In this document: positions 55,152 to 62,814 of the stretch, in pieces
Layout: each line of letters begins with the position of its first letter
Position numbering within the stretch: the stretch's first letter is position 1
Source: CAYQLY01 sp964418605
GTDB taxonomy: Bacteria; Bacteroidota; Bacteroidia; Cytophagales; Cyclobacteriaceae
Assembly (NCBI GenBank): GCA_964418605.1
Contig: CAYQLY010000004.1
Coordinates: 62,001-126,000, forward strand
Length of the DNA stretch: 64,000 bases
Direction: 5' to 3'
Program-made: the position numbers and the translations under genes
Notes under the pieces: generated by a model
What the model was told of the DNA's origin: nothing
Seen by the model: the letters and a program-made list of their open reading frames with translations, nothing else
Databases searched by the model: none

Positions 55152-55742
55152 GTGAAATACATTAAATATTATTTACTCGCTATTGGAGTTATCTTGCTAG
55201 ACCAAGCGACCAAATTAATCGTTCATTTTACAATGAAAATGGGGTTAGACGGTCAAATTAAATTAGTAGGGAATTGGCTTAAGTTGCATTATATTACCAA
55301 TCCAGGCATGGCTTTTGGTATTGAAGTAGGTACAGGAGGAGGAAAGTTGTTCTTAACCATTTTTAGATTAGTGGCGATGGTTCTGATCGCTGTTTATTTA
55401 TATCGATTAGCTAAGAAAGAATCGACTCATCCAGGTGTGTTGTGGAGCATGGCAGCTATTTTAGGAGGTGCCGTCGGTAATTTGATAGATAGCGTGTTTT
55501 ATGGGGTATTGTTAGGAAATGCACCTGTTAATGCAAAAACACCTTGGTTTCATGGCCAGGTTGTAGATATGATTTATGTTGATATATGGGAAGGCATACT
55601 TCCTCGATGGATTCCGTTAGTAGGTGAGGAGTATTACTCATTTTGGCCGATTTTCAATGTAGCTGATTCTTCTATTTTTGTTGGGGTAGCTATCTTGCTC
55701 TTGTTTCAACGTCGGTTTTTCAAGAAAAAAGAAACGGCTTAG
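55152..55742 (+). CDS. lspA: Signal peptidase II (lipoprotein signal peptidase)
   Basis: Cleaves lipoprotein signal peptides in the inner membrane. The 196-residue protein has four hydrophobic helices. The two catalytic aspartates are in GGAVGNLIDSVFYG and FNVADSSIFVGV. ITNPGMAFGI is the conserved substrate loop. The protein is longer than the typical 160 residues because of an extended loop, as is usual in Bacteroidota. The start is GTG at 55152; TAACTTCGC at 55125-55133 is a near-match promoter box. Confidence 0.94.
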   Translation: MKYIKYYLLAIGVILLDQATKLIVHFTMKMGLDGQIKLVGNWLKLHYITNPGMAFGIEVGTGGGKLFLTIFRLVAMVLIAVYLYRLAKKESTHPGVLWSMAAILGGAVGNLIDSVFYGVLLGNAPVNAKTPWFHGQVVDMIYVDIWEGILPRWIPLVGEEYYSFWPIFNVADSSIFVGVAILLLFQRRFFKKKETA

Positions 55743-55750
55743 TTTTTCTA

Positions 55751-56146
55751 TTATAGGAAACTTCGAATCTTAGTGGCTATTTTTTCAAGCTCCTCTTCTT
55801 TCATTCTCATTTTTGGTCTGTCGAAGTTAATATCGCCTACTCTATTGAGAGGCACTAGATGAATATGTGCATGTGGTACTTCTAGTCCAATTACGGCAAT
55901 ACCGATTCGCTTGCAAGGAATGGCTTTTCTCATAGCAATGGATACCTTTTTACAGAAAATCATACTCTTCTTTAAAAGTGTATCTTCCAAGTCAAATAAA
56001 TAATCAACTTCCTTCTTGGGTACAACAAGTGTATGGCCTTGGGCAACCGGCATAATGTCTAAAAACGCAAAAAAATGCTCGTCTTCTGCGATTTTGTAGG
56101 AGGGAATATCTCCTCGAATAATTTTACTGAAAATAGTAGTAGCCAT
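55751..56146 (-). CDS. HIT-family nucleotide hydrolase
   Basis: A 131-residue protein of the histidine-triad superfamily (Hint/HinT group), which hydrolyses nucleoside phosphoramidates and related compounds. The triad is PHAHIHLVP with H92, H94 and H96. The opening TIFSKIIRGDIPSYKIAEDE and the segment PVAQGHTLVVPKKEVD are typical. It begins 3 bases after greA, so both share the greA promoter and leader. Confidence 0.92.
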   Translation of the reverse strand: MATTIFSKIIRGDIPSYKIAEDEHFFAFLDIMPVAQGHTLVVPKKEVDYLFDLEDTLLKKSMIFCKKVSIAMRKAIPCKRIGIAVIGLEVPHAHIHLVPLNRVGDINFDRPKMRMKEEELEKIATKIRSFL

Positions 56147-56149
56147 ATT

Positions 56150-56626
56150 TTATTTCGTAATAGCTAGAATCTCAAATTCTACTACACCTGCAGGCACTTG
56201 TATTTTTGCTGTTTCGCCTACTTTTTTACCAAGTAAGCCTTTTCCGATAGGTGACTGAACAGATATTTTTCCTAATTTAAGATCTGCTTCCTCTTCTGAT
56301 ACCAATGTATAGATCAGTTCTGTTTTATTTTTTTTGTTTTTGAGCTTTACTTTTGATAGTATAGATACTTGTGATGTATCAATCGTAGACTCATCAAGAA
56401 TACGAGCATTAGAAATGATTTCTTCTAGTTTCGAAATTTCAAGTTCGAGTAAACCTTGTGCTTCTTTGGCGGCATCGTATTCTGCATTTTCACTTAAATC
56501 ACCTTTATCGCGAGCTTCAGCTATTTGATTAGCAATTTCGGTTCGCCCTTTTGTTTTCAGCTCGTTTAGCTTATTTTTTAAATTAGCAAGGCCTTCTTTG
56601 GTATAGTAAGATATTTTTTTCGCCAT
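56150..56626 (-). CDS. greA: Transcription elongation factor GreA
   Basis: Rescues backtracked RNA polymerase by stimulating transcript cleavage. From the ATG at 56626 the protein has 158 residues, beginning MAKKISYYTKEGLANLKNK. An in-frame upstream start at 56716 would translate the hairpin leader and is rejected. The coiled-coil finger carries the acidic tip in AEARDKGDLSENAEYDAAKE. The C-terminal domain ends with SPIGKGLLGKKVGE. A consensus promoter and an intrinsic terminator lie in the leader. Confidence 0.95.
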   Translation of the reverse strand: MAKKISYYTKEGLANLKNKLNELKTKGRTEIANQIAEARDKGDLSENAEYDAAKEAQGLLELEISKLEEIISNARILDESTIDTSQVSILSKVKLKNKKNKTELIYTLVSEEEADLKLGKISVQSPIGKGLLGKKVGETAKIQVPAGVVEFEILAITK

Positions 56627-56661
56627 GATGAATGGGGATCTCTGTAATAGTAGTTGAGAAT

Positions 56662-56700
56662 AAAAAATTCCAAAAAAGGCTTTTTTGCCTCGTTTGGAAC
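56662..56700 (-). terminator. Intrinsic terminator inside the greA leader
   Basis: On the minus strand TTCCAAA (56699-56693) pairs with TTTGGAA (56674-56668). A 2x2 internal loop leads to an inner AGGC/GCCT stem with an A6 loop. The outer arm is followed directly by T6 (56667-56662). It lies between the greA promoter and the ATG, so it must act as an attenuator and could release a leader RNA of roughly 45 bases. Confidence 0.75.
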
Positions 56701-56713
56701 AATAATAACTATG

Positions 56714-56744
56714 CAAATATACGACATAATTGATCTTTTTACAA
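56714..56744 (-). promoter_or_regulatory. Promoter of greA
   Basis: On the minus strand TTG (56744-56742), exactly 20 bases, then TATATTTG (56721-56714), a full match to the Bacteroidota promoter pattern. The predicted start is near 56706. Confidence 0.75.
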
Positions 56745-56786
56745 CTTTTTAACGTTTGATTTCATTCTCTGCTGTGAAATAATTCG

Positions 56787-56794
56787 TATTTTTG
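56787..56794 (+). promoter_or_regulatory. Promoter box of the DUF3108 gene
   Basis: TATTTTTG matches TAnnTTTG and lies only 8 bases before the ATG at 56803, implying an almost leaderless transcript. The nearest TTG (56756-56758) is too far upstream. Confidence 0.35.
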
Positions 56795-56802
56795 AAAGCC
56801 AT

Positions 56803-57687
56803 ATGAAAAAGTTGATTTTATTGCTTTTAAGCATAGCTTCAGGTGCTGTACAAGCACAATTAGACACCATACAAATGGTAAAACCGGATAGTTTGCGTAT
56901 GGACGGTCTCCCGTTAAATCTTGCCTATAAATCGATTGAAAATAAGAGCTTTCAACGTGGTGAAGTTTTAGAATATTCTATTGAATATGGTTTCATTAAT
57001 GCCGGCAAGGCCAAAATTCAAGTGAATCCAAGTTTATATAATGTAAATACACGTCCGTGTTATCGGATCGATGTGTATGGCCATACGACAGGCGCTTTAG
57101 ATTTTATTTCGAGTGTTCGGGATAATTGGGGAACATATTTGGATACAGCTGCTATTATCCCGCATATTTCATACCGTGATGTTAAAGAAGGAGGGTATAC
57201 TAAACGCGAGATTGTACGATTTGATCACATCAATCATATTGCAGAGACTAAAGTTTTTAATGAAGAGATTAATAAATTTGATGAGCCTACTTATCATCAA
57301 ATGCTTGCCTATGAATCTGGCATACAAGATATTGTATCGGGTTATTTTTATTTGAGGACCTTGGATTTTTCTAAAATGAAAGAAGGGGATACAATTAAAG
57401 TGTATGCTTTTTTTGAGAATAAAGTATATGATTTTAAAACAAAGCTTACACAACGCGAAGAATTGGAGACGGCGTTAGGCATAGTGAACGCATTAGTACT
57501 GGTTCCTATTATGCCTGATAATAAATTATTCTCAGGTCCAAATTCAGTTAAAGTATGGATCTCTGATGATGATAATAAAATTCCTTTAAAAGTGAAAGTA
57601 GAGCTGTTTATTGGTTCTGCTGAAATCAATATCGAAAAAGTTTCAGGCTTAAAAGGAGTTACTAAATTTAAGTCTAAGAAAGGCTAA
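56803..57687 (+). CDS. DUF3108 family exported protein
   Basis: A 294-residue periplasmic protein. The signal peptide covers about residues 1-18 (ending AVQA, then QLDTIQ). The DUF3108 core has GEVLEYSIEYGFINAGKAKI, YRIDVYGHTTGALDFISSV and VLVPIMPDNKLFSGPNSVKV. The family is of unknown function and probably binds a lipid or envelope component in a beta-barrel-like fold. It is transcribed divergently from greA and ends 8 bases from the convergent dehydrogenase gene. Confidence 0.82.
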   Translation: MKKLILLLLSIASGAVQAQLDTIQMVKPDSLRMDGLPLNLAYKSIENKSFQRGEVLEYSIEYGFINAGKAKIQVNPSLYNVNTRPCYRIDVYGHTTGALDFISSVRDNWGTYLDTAAIIPHISYRDVKEGGYTKREIVRFDHINHIAETKVFNEEINKFDEPTYHQMLAYESGIQDIVSGYFYLRTLDFSKMKEGDTIKVYAFFENKVYDFKTKLTQREELETALGIVNALVLVPIMPDNKLFSGPNSVKVWISDDDNKIPLKVKVELFIGSAEINIEKVSGLKGVTKFKSKKG

Positions 57688-57695
57688 GGGGTTCC

Positions 57696-58658
57696 TTAGT
57701 TGATCTCTAGAAGTTTCTGAATTTTCTGTACAATTATTTCATTAATTTTATAATAGGATTCATTACTCCACCCTGCTACATGAGGTGTGAAGATTACTTT
57801 ATGAGATTGGGTAAGGTACTGAAATGCATTTTCTTGTTCTTTGGAAAATGTACTTAGTTTTTCATTTTCAAGGACATCTAATGCTGCTCCACGTATTTTA
57901 TTTTTCTCAATAGCCTCTTGAAGAGTACTCATTTTGATTAACTCTCCTCGCGAAGTGTTTACTAAGTAAAATGGTTTTTTAAAATTATAGATATAGGCTT
58001 TGTCAATAAGATAGGTGTTTTCTTTAGTTAGTGGTATATGAAAAGTAGCTATATCAGATTCATTATAAAGTTCATTTAAGGACACAGCTTTGGCGAAATC
58101 ATCAGAAAATTCTGTTTTATATTTATCATAGGCTATAACTTTACATCCAAAACTGCTAAGTCGTTGAGCTACTGCTTTTCCCATGGTTCCGTAACCAATG
58201 ATACCAACTGTTTTTTCTTTTAATTCTACTCCTCGGCAGTATTCTCGATCCCATAATTTATGTTTTACTTGTTCACTACCTAGTACTATTTTATGTAACA
58301 GGGATAATATAAGGCCAATGGTGTGCTCTGCTACCGTATCGCTATTGCCTTCAGCAGCGTGTATCACGTGAATGCCTCGCTTCGTTGTTTCTTCTAAATC
58401 AATATTATCTAAGCCTGCTCCAGCGCGCGCAATAAATTGAAGGCGCTGTGCTTGATCTAGTAAATGGTGATTGACTGATAATTTACTTCGTAAGATAAGC
58501 CCCTCATAATTAGAGATGACTTTAGGTATCTCATCGATCGGTAAATGAGGAAGATAAGTTGTTTTAATACCGCTTTTTTCTAACATAGGCACAATCGATT
58601 CATGCATTGTGTCAATGATGAGGCATGAAATAGGATATTTTAACGGTTTATTTTTCAT
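57696..58658 (-). CDS. D-2-hydroxyacid dehydrogenase (SerA-like)
   Basis: A 320-residue NAD-dependent dehydrogenase of the D-isomer-specific family. The cofactor loop is TVGIIGYGTMGKAVAQRL (about residue 150). The catalytic arginine is in NTSRGELI, the glutamate in ALDVLENEK and the histidine in FTPHVAGWS. The regulatory domain of full-length phosphoglycerate dehydrogenase is absent. It may be a short SerA, but another hydroxyacid is equally possible. It is divergent from pabB. Confidence 0.85.
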   Translation of the reverse strand: MKNKPLKYPISCLIIDTMHESIVPMLEKSGIKTTYLPHLPIDEIPKVISNYEGLILRSKLSVNHHLLDQAQRLQFIARAGAGLDNIDLEETTKRGIHVIHAAEGNSDTVAEHTIGLILSLLHKIVLGSEQVKHKLWDREYCRGVELKEKTVGIIGYGTMGKAVAQRLSSFGCKVIAYDKYKTEFSDDFAKAVSLNELYNESDIATFHIPLTKENTYLIDKAYIYNFKKPFYLVNTSRGELIKMSTLQEAIEKNKIRGAALDVLENEKLSTFSKEQENAFQYLTQSHKVIFTPHVAGWSNESYYKINEIIVQKIQKLLEIN

Positions 58659-58707
58659 ATATTATCTGGCACAAATCGTATTTTTGTTTTTTTATCGATT
58701 AAAAACA

Positions 58708-59988
58708 ATGAAACGGAAAAGTGCTAAGTATTCTGTTACCCACGAATTTAAACGAAAAGCACGACAATGGGCTAGCCAATTCTCTGTTTGCTGTTTTACT
58801 GAATCTAACTCTTATACTTCCCCTTTTAGTGCATTTGATACAAGAATAGCTGCGGGTTGTTATCAGTCTATCTCTATGTCTGTGGGCAATGCGTTTTCTT
58901 CCTTGCAAAGATTCCATCATACACATCAAGACTGGTTATTTGGGTATATGAGTTATGATTTAAAAAATGAGATTGAAAAACTGTCTACATCTAAATCAAA
59001 TTATATTTCATATCCTGACTTATTTTTCTTTGTGCCGCTTCATGTGATTCATTTTTATGAAGACTATATTCAGGTTGATTCTCTAAAAAATCCTGATGAG
59101 GTTGTTCAAGATATTAATGCTGTAGCACTTTATACTAACTATCCAATTTATCCTAAGCCTATTATAGTGGCACAAGAAGATGAGCAGCACTATACTGAAA
59201 TCGTCAATCAGTTTAAGGAGTATATTCGAGAAGGAGTAGTATATGAAATTAACTATTGTATTGATTTTTTGAGCAAAGATGTTTGTATTCCACCATTGCA
59301 TGTATTTGAACAGTTGATGAGCGTATCTCCAATGCCATTTGCTTCTTTTCTTAAATTAGATCATCAATATATTATAAGTGCTTCACCAGAGCGATTTTTA
59401 AAGAAGATAGGAGATCAGTTGATTTCTCAGCCGATGAAAGGAACTATAAGAAGAGGCATCAATGAAGAAGAAGATCTTTTTTTAAAAGATCAACTACAAT
59501 CGAGTGAGAAGGATAAAGCTGAGAATTTGATGATTGTTGATTTGGTTCGTAATGATTTGGCTAGATCATCGCGCGTTGGATCCGTACATGTGGAAGAGTT
59601 GTTTGGTATATATAGTTTCCCTAAGGTTCATCAAATGGTTTCCACAGTTGTTTCTACAAAACGTCCAGAAACAAGTTGGGTAGATTGTATAAGAAATGCT
59701 TTTCCGATGGGTAGTATGACTGGTGCTCCTAAAATTAAAGCTATGGAGCTTATCGATGTATATGAATGTAGTTCAAGAGGTGCTTTTTCAGGTGCATTAG
59801 GTTATGTTACTCCTGAAGGTGATTTTGATTTTAATGTTCTTATTAGAAGTATTTTTTATGATGAATTAGCAAAGATTTTGTTTTTTAAAGTTGGAAGTGC
59901 TATTACATATGATGCGAATCCACGTGATGAATGGCTCGAATGTTTATTAAAAGCAGAAGCTATTTGTCAGGTATTAACGCAGCGTTGA
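58708..59988 (+). CDS. pabB: Aminodeoxychorismate synthase component I
   Basis: Makes 4-amino-4-deoxychorismate for folate. The ATG at 58708 gives 426 residues beginning MKRKSAKYSVTHEF; a longer frame from 58609 would overlap the divergent gene. The chorismate-binding domain contains the diagnostic lysine in QPMKGTIRR, which separates PabB from anthranilate synthase (PIAGT). VDLVRNDLAR and SMTGAPKIKAMELID are also intact. pabA and pabC are not adjacent. TATTTTTG at 58679-58686 is a probable promoter box. The last 15 bases overlap the arginase gene. Confidence 0.88.
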   Translation: MKRKSAKYSVTHEFKRKARQWASQFSVCCFTESNSYTSPFSAFDTRIAAGCYQSISMSVGNAFSSLQRFHHTHQDWLFGYMSYDLKNEIEKLSTSKSNYISYPDLFFFVPLHVIHFYEDYIQVDSLKNPDEVVQDINAVALYTNYPIYPKPIIVAQEDEQHYTEIVNQFKEYIREGVVYEINYCIDFLSKDVCIPPLHVFEQLMSVSPMPFASFLKLDHQYIISASPERFLKKIGDQLISQPMKGTIRRGINEEEDLFLKDQLQSSEKDKAENLMIVDLVRNDLARSSRVGSVHVEELFGIYSFPKVHQMVSTVVSTKRPETSWVDCIRNAFPMGSMTGAPKIKAMELIDVYECSSRGAFSGALGYVTPEGDFDFNVLIRSIFYDELAKILFFKVGSAITYDANPRDEWLECLLKAEAICQVLTQR

Positions 59989-60960
59989 CTTTTTTGTGTT
60001 TTTTGCTCTTGACTCAATGAGTGAGGATGTGGTTGTTTCTAAAATATCAAAAGCAGATTCAGCCATCGTATTGAGGCTATCAAGTGTTGGATTGACTTCT
60101 ACCATTTCCCAGCAACATACTTTTGGATCTTGAATAAGTAGGCGATTAATTTCTAATGCCTCTTGAACAGTTAATCCATTATCAACAGGTGTTCCTGTTC
60201 CACCTGAAACAGTGGGATCCATGCTATCGACATCAAAGGATATGTAAATGAGGTCACACTCAGCTAAGGTTTGTAATGTTTCTTTAATGAGTGCCGGTAT
60301 CCCCATTGTTCGTATTTGCTCCGTTCGAAATACTTTAATATTATTTTTTTTGATTAGAAAATCTTCTTCTTGTTCTGTATCGCGAAGTGCGATATAAACT
60401 AAATCTTTTGGTTTAAGCTTAGCTCCTCGTACACCGATGCGTTTAATTTTATTCCAGTAATCAATGGTATTTTGGCTTAACTCATTCTTTTTGCATTTTA
60501 GATTATCTTCATTTAAAGACATAGCTAAAGGCATGCCATGCATATTTCCGGAAGGTGTTGTATAAGGGGAGTGCAGATCAGCATGGGCATCAATCCAGAT
60601 GACACCAAGACGTTTACCTGGTCTGGCGCTTTTTATGCCGGCAATGGTACCTGCTGCGGTAGAGTGGTCCCCGGCTAATATAATGGGGAAGAGGTTTTCT
60701 TCTAATGTAGAGGATACTGTTTTAGATACCCGTTTAACCATTGTATAAACGGCATCGATGAATTTGGCATGTGTGTATTTTGTTTCTACCCCTTCAAATA
60801 GAATATCGTTCATATTTTCTACTTCTAAGGTGTCATATTGTATAAAATAATCAGATTTTTTATCCATGCAAGCGGTTTTTAAAGCATCAATACCAAGGCT
60901 TGCGCCTCGTGTACCGGCTGCTATCTCTGATTTTACTTCTATGATTTTTACAAAATCCAT
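59974..60960 (-). CDS. Arginase
   Basis: Hydrolyses arginine to ornithine and urea. The 328-residue protein has the manganese ligands H in LAGDHSTAAG, the D/H/D of WIDAHADLHSP and the two aspartates of SFDVDSMDPT. SGNMHGMPLA and VEVNPTLD favour arginase over agmatinase. The usual GGDHS reads AGDHS here. It overlaps pabB by 15 bases tail to tail and is divergent from the arginine decarboxylase gene. TATATTTG on its strand at 61064-61071 is a promoter box. Confidence 0.85.
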   Translation of the reverse strand: MDFVKIIEVKSEIAAGTRGASLGIDALKTACMDKKSDYFIQYDTLEVENMNDILFEGVETKYTHAKFIDAVYTMVKRVSKTVSSTLEENLFPIILAGDHSTAAGTIAGIKSARPGKRLGVIWIDAHADLHSPYTTPSGNMHGMPLAMSLNEDNLKCKKNELSQNTIDYWNKIKRIGVRGAKLKPKDLVYIALRDTEQEEDFLIKKNNIKVFRTEQIRTMGIPALIKETLQTLAECDLIYISFDVDSMDPTVSGGTGTPVDNGLTVQEALEINRLLIQDPKVCCWEMVEVNPTLDSLNTMAESAFDILETTTSSLIESRAKNTKKSTLR

Positions 60961-61284
60961 ATATACTTTTAATTTTCTGAAAAGGTATTTAACTTATTGA
61001 TAGTGAGAAAATTAAAATAAATTTATAAGATCTTTTTTAATAAAGGATATCTTTTCAGACTTGCAAATATACAAAAAAATATATTCTTACTATCATAACC
61101 AATTGATCAAATTAACTAAAATAAAGCCAATTTACCAAATAGAACAGTTTTTTATGAACGTAGAGTAGGATTGTATTTTTTTATTAAAGTTTAAAATTAG
61201 TTGCTCTGTAAGTTGTATTTTGCTCAGTTTTAGTTTTTTTTTGTAAAGCAGTATTTCAGCAAACAGATAATTTTTAGTTAAGAT
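60961..61284. other. Intergenic region between arginase and arginine decarboxylase
   Basis: This 324-base AT-rich stretch separates two divergent arginine-using genes. It holds a minus-strand promoter box (TATATTTG, 61064-61071) and an inverted repeat CTGAAAAG (60977-60984) with CTTTTCAG (61051-61058) that could close the arginase leader. I see no RNA gene or further ORF. Operators for a shared regulator could lie here, but none can be named. Confidence 0.5.
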
Positions 61285-62676
61285 ATGAAAACATATATTG
61301 ATCTTATTGAACAGACGTTTGAATTTCCTACGGAGGAGTTTAAAGTAGAAAATAATAACTTACTGTTTAATAATGTTTCATTGGTGGATATTATTCAAAA
61401 GTATGGTACGCCATTGAAAATCACGTATCTTCCTAAAGTAGCCGATCATATTGAAAATGCAAAACGCTTTTTTTCAAATGCGATTAAAAAATATAATTAT
61501 AAAGGCCATTATACGTATTGTTATTGTACGAAGTCGTCGCATTTTAGATTTATATTAGAGGAAGCTCTTAAAAATGATGTGCACATTGAAACTTCTTCCG
61601 CTTATGATATTCCCATTATACGTGAATTACATAAAAATAATAAGTTGCAGAAAGATATTTATATTATATGTAATGGATTTAAACGCACTTTATATACGCA
61701 GTATATTGTTGAGCTCTTAAATGATGGATTTGAAAATTGTATTCCTATTTTAGATAATTTGAATGAGCTAGATTATTATGAAAATGTAGAACATCCATTT
61801 AATTTAGGCATACGTGTTGCTGCTGATGAAGAACCTAATTTTGAATTTTATACTTCCCGTCTAGGTATGCGTTATAGCGATATCATGGAATTTTACAAAA
61901 ACCGCATAGCCGGAAGTGATAAGTACAAATTAACTATGCTGCATTTTTTCATTAATACAGGTATTAAAGACACAGCTTATTATTGGAGCGAGTTGAGCCG
62001 GTTTATGTATAAATATTGCGAATTGAAAAAGATATGTCCGGACTTAGAAGCGATTGATATTGGGGGTGGATTTCCTATCAAAGCATCATTGCAGTTTTCA
62101 TATGATTATCAGCAGATTGTAGATAGTATTATTGAAAACGTTCAGTGGATTTGTCAGAAAAACAATGTGCCTGTGCCTAATATCTTTACAGAATTTGGAA
62201 GCTATACCGTAGGGGAGAGTGGTGCAGTTATTTATTCTGTTCTTGATCAAAAACTACAGAATGATAAGGAATTATGGTATATGATTGATGGGTCATTCAT
62301 TACACATTTGCCAGATGCATGGGGTACGAATCAAAAGTATATTATGCTTGCGATTAATAACTGGGATAATGTTTATCATAAGGTCAACTTGGGAGGCCTG
62401 ACGTGTGATAGTATGGATTATTATAATTCAGAAGCACATATATCTGAAGTTTTTCTACCTAAAATAGAACCTGATGAAACACAGTATATTGGATTTTTTC
62501 ATACGGGGGCTTATCAAGAGTCATTAGGAGGTTATGGAGGTATTCAGCATTGTTTAATTCCCGCCCCTAAGCATGTGATTATTGATCGTGATGAAGATGG
62601 AAATAATGTAACGTCCTTATTTGCTCCTGAGCAGGATAGTAATTCGATGTTAAAAATACTGGGTTATACGTCTTAA
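61285..62676 (+). CDS. Arginine decarboxylase (short Bacteroidota type)
   Basis: A PLP decarboxylase of fold type III, 463 residues. The family in this phylum is usually annotated as arginine decarboxylase, the first step of agmatine/polyamine synthesis. It begins MKTYIDLIEQTFEFP. The PLP lysine lies in HYTYCYCTKSSHF, DIGGGFPIK is the phosphate-binding loop and FTEFGSYTVGESGA follows. The product assignment is from family knowledge; diaminopimelate or ornithine decarboxylase activity is less likely. It lacks the long N-terminal part of the E. coli-type SpeA. Confidence 0.78.
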   Translation: MKTYIDLIEQTFEFPTEEFKVENNNLLFNNVSLVDIIQKYGTPLKITYLPKVADHIENAKRFFSNAIKKYNYKGHYTYCYCTKSSHFRFILEEALKNDVHIETSSAYDIPIIRELHKNNKLQKDIYIICNGFKRTLYTQYIVELLNDGFENCIPILDNLNELDYYENVEHPFNLGIRVAADEEPNFEFYTSRLGMRYSDIMEFYKNRIAGSDKYKLTMLHFFINTGIKDTAYYWSELSRFMYKYCELKKICPDLEAIDIGGGFPIKASLQFSYDYQQIVDSIIENVQWICQKNNVPVPNIFTEFGSYTVGESGAVIYSVLDQKLQNDKELWYMIDGSFITHLPDAWGTNQKYIMLAINNWDNVYHKVNLGGLTCDSMDYYNSEAHISEVFLPKIEPDETQYIGFFHTGAYQESLGGYGGIQHCLIPAPKHVIIDRDEDGNNVTSLFAPEQDSNSMLKILGYTS

Positions 62677-62756
62677 AAAAAATAGTAACTCTATAAATTA
62701 CTTTTTTCTAAATGCACAACGGGTATAATAATATATTTTTCTTTTTCATATAAATT

Positions 62757-62786
62757 TTGTTTTCCAATTATTTAGTTCTACTTTTG
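62757..62786 (+). promoter_or_regulatory. Promoter of the TANFOR-type gene
   Basis: TTG at 62757-62759, 19 bases, then TACTTTTG at 62779-62786, a full match to the Bacteroidota promoter pattern, 28 bases before the ATG. Confidence 0.7.
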
Positions 62787-62814
62787 ATCTAATTAACCCT
62801 TATTTTTCAGAGAA

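Noticed and set aside
56627..56716. 30-residue N-terminal extension of GreA
   Set aside because: It would translate the promoter-proximal terminator hairpin; GreA proteins start at MAKK-type sequences, matching the ATG at 56626.
57684..57699. Palindrome CTAAGG-GGTT-CCTTAG between two convergent stops as a terminator
   Set aside because: The stem is only 6 bp and lacks a T run; it is explained by the two stop codons and chance.
58609..58707. 33-residue N-terminal extension of PabB
   Set aside because: It would run through the divergent dehydrogenase start and the promoter box; the conserved protein begins near the ATG at 58708.
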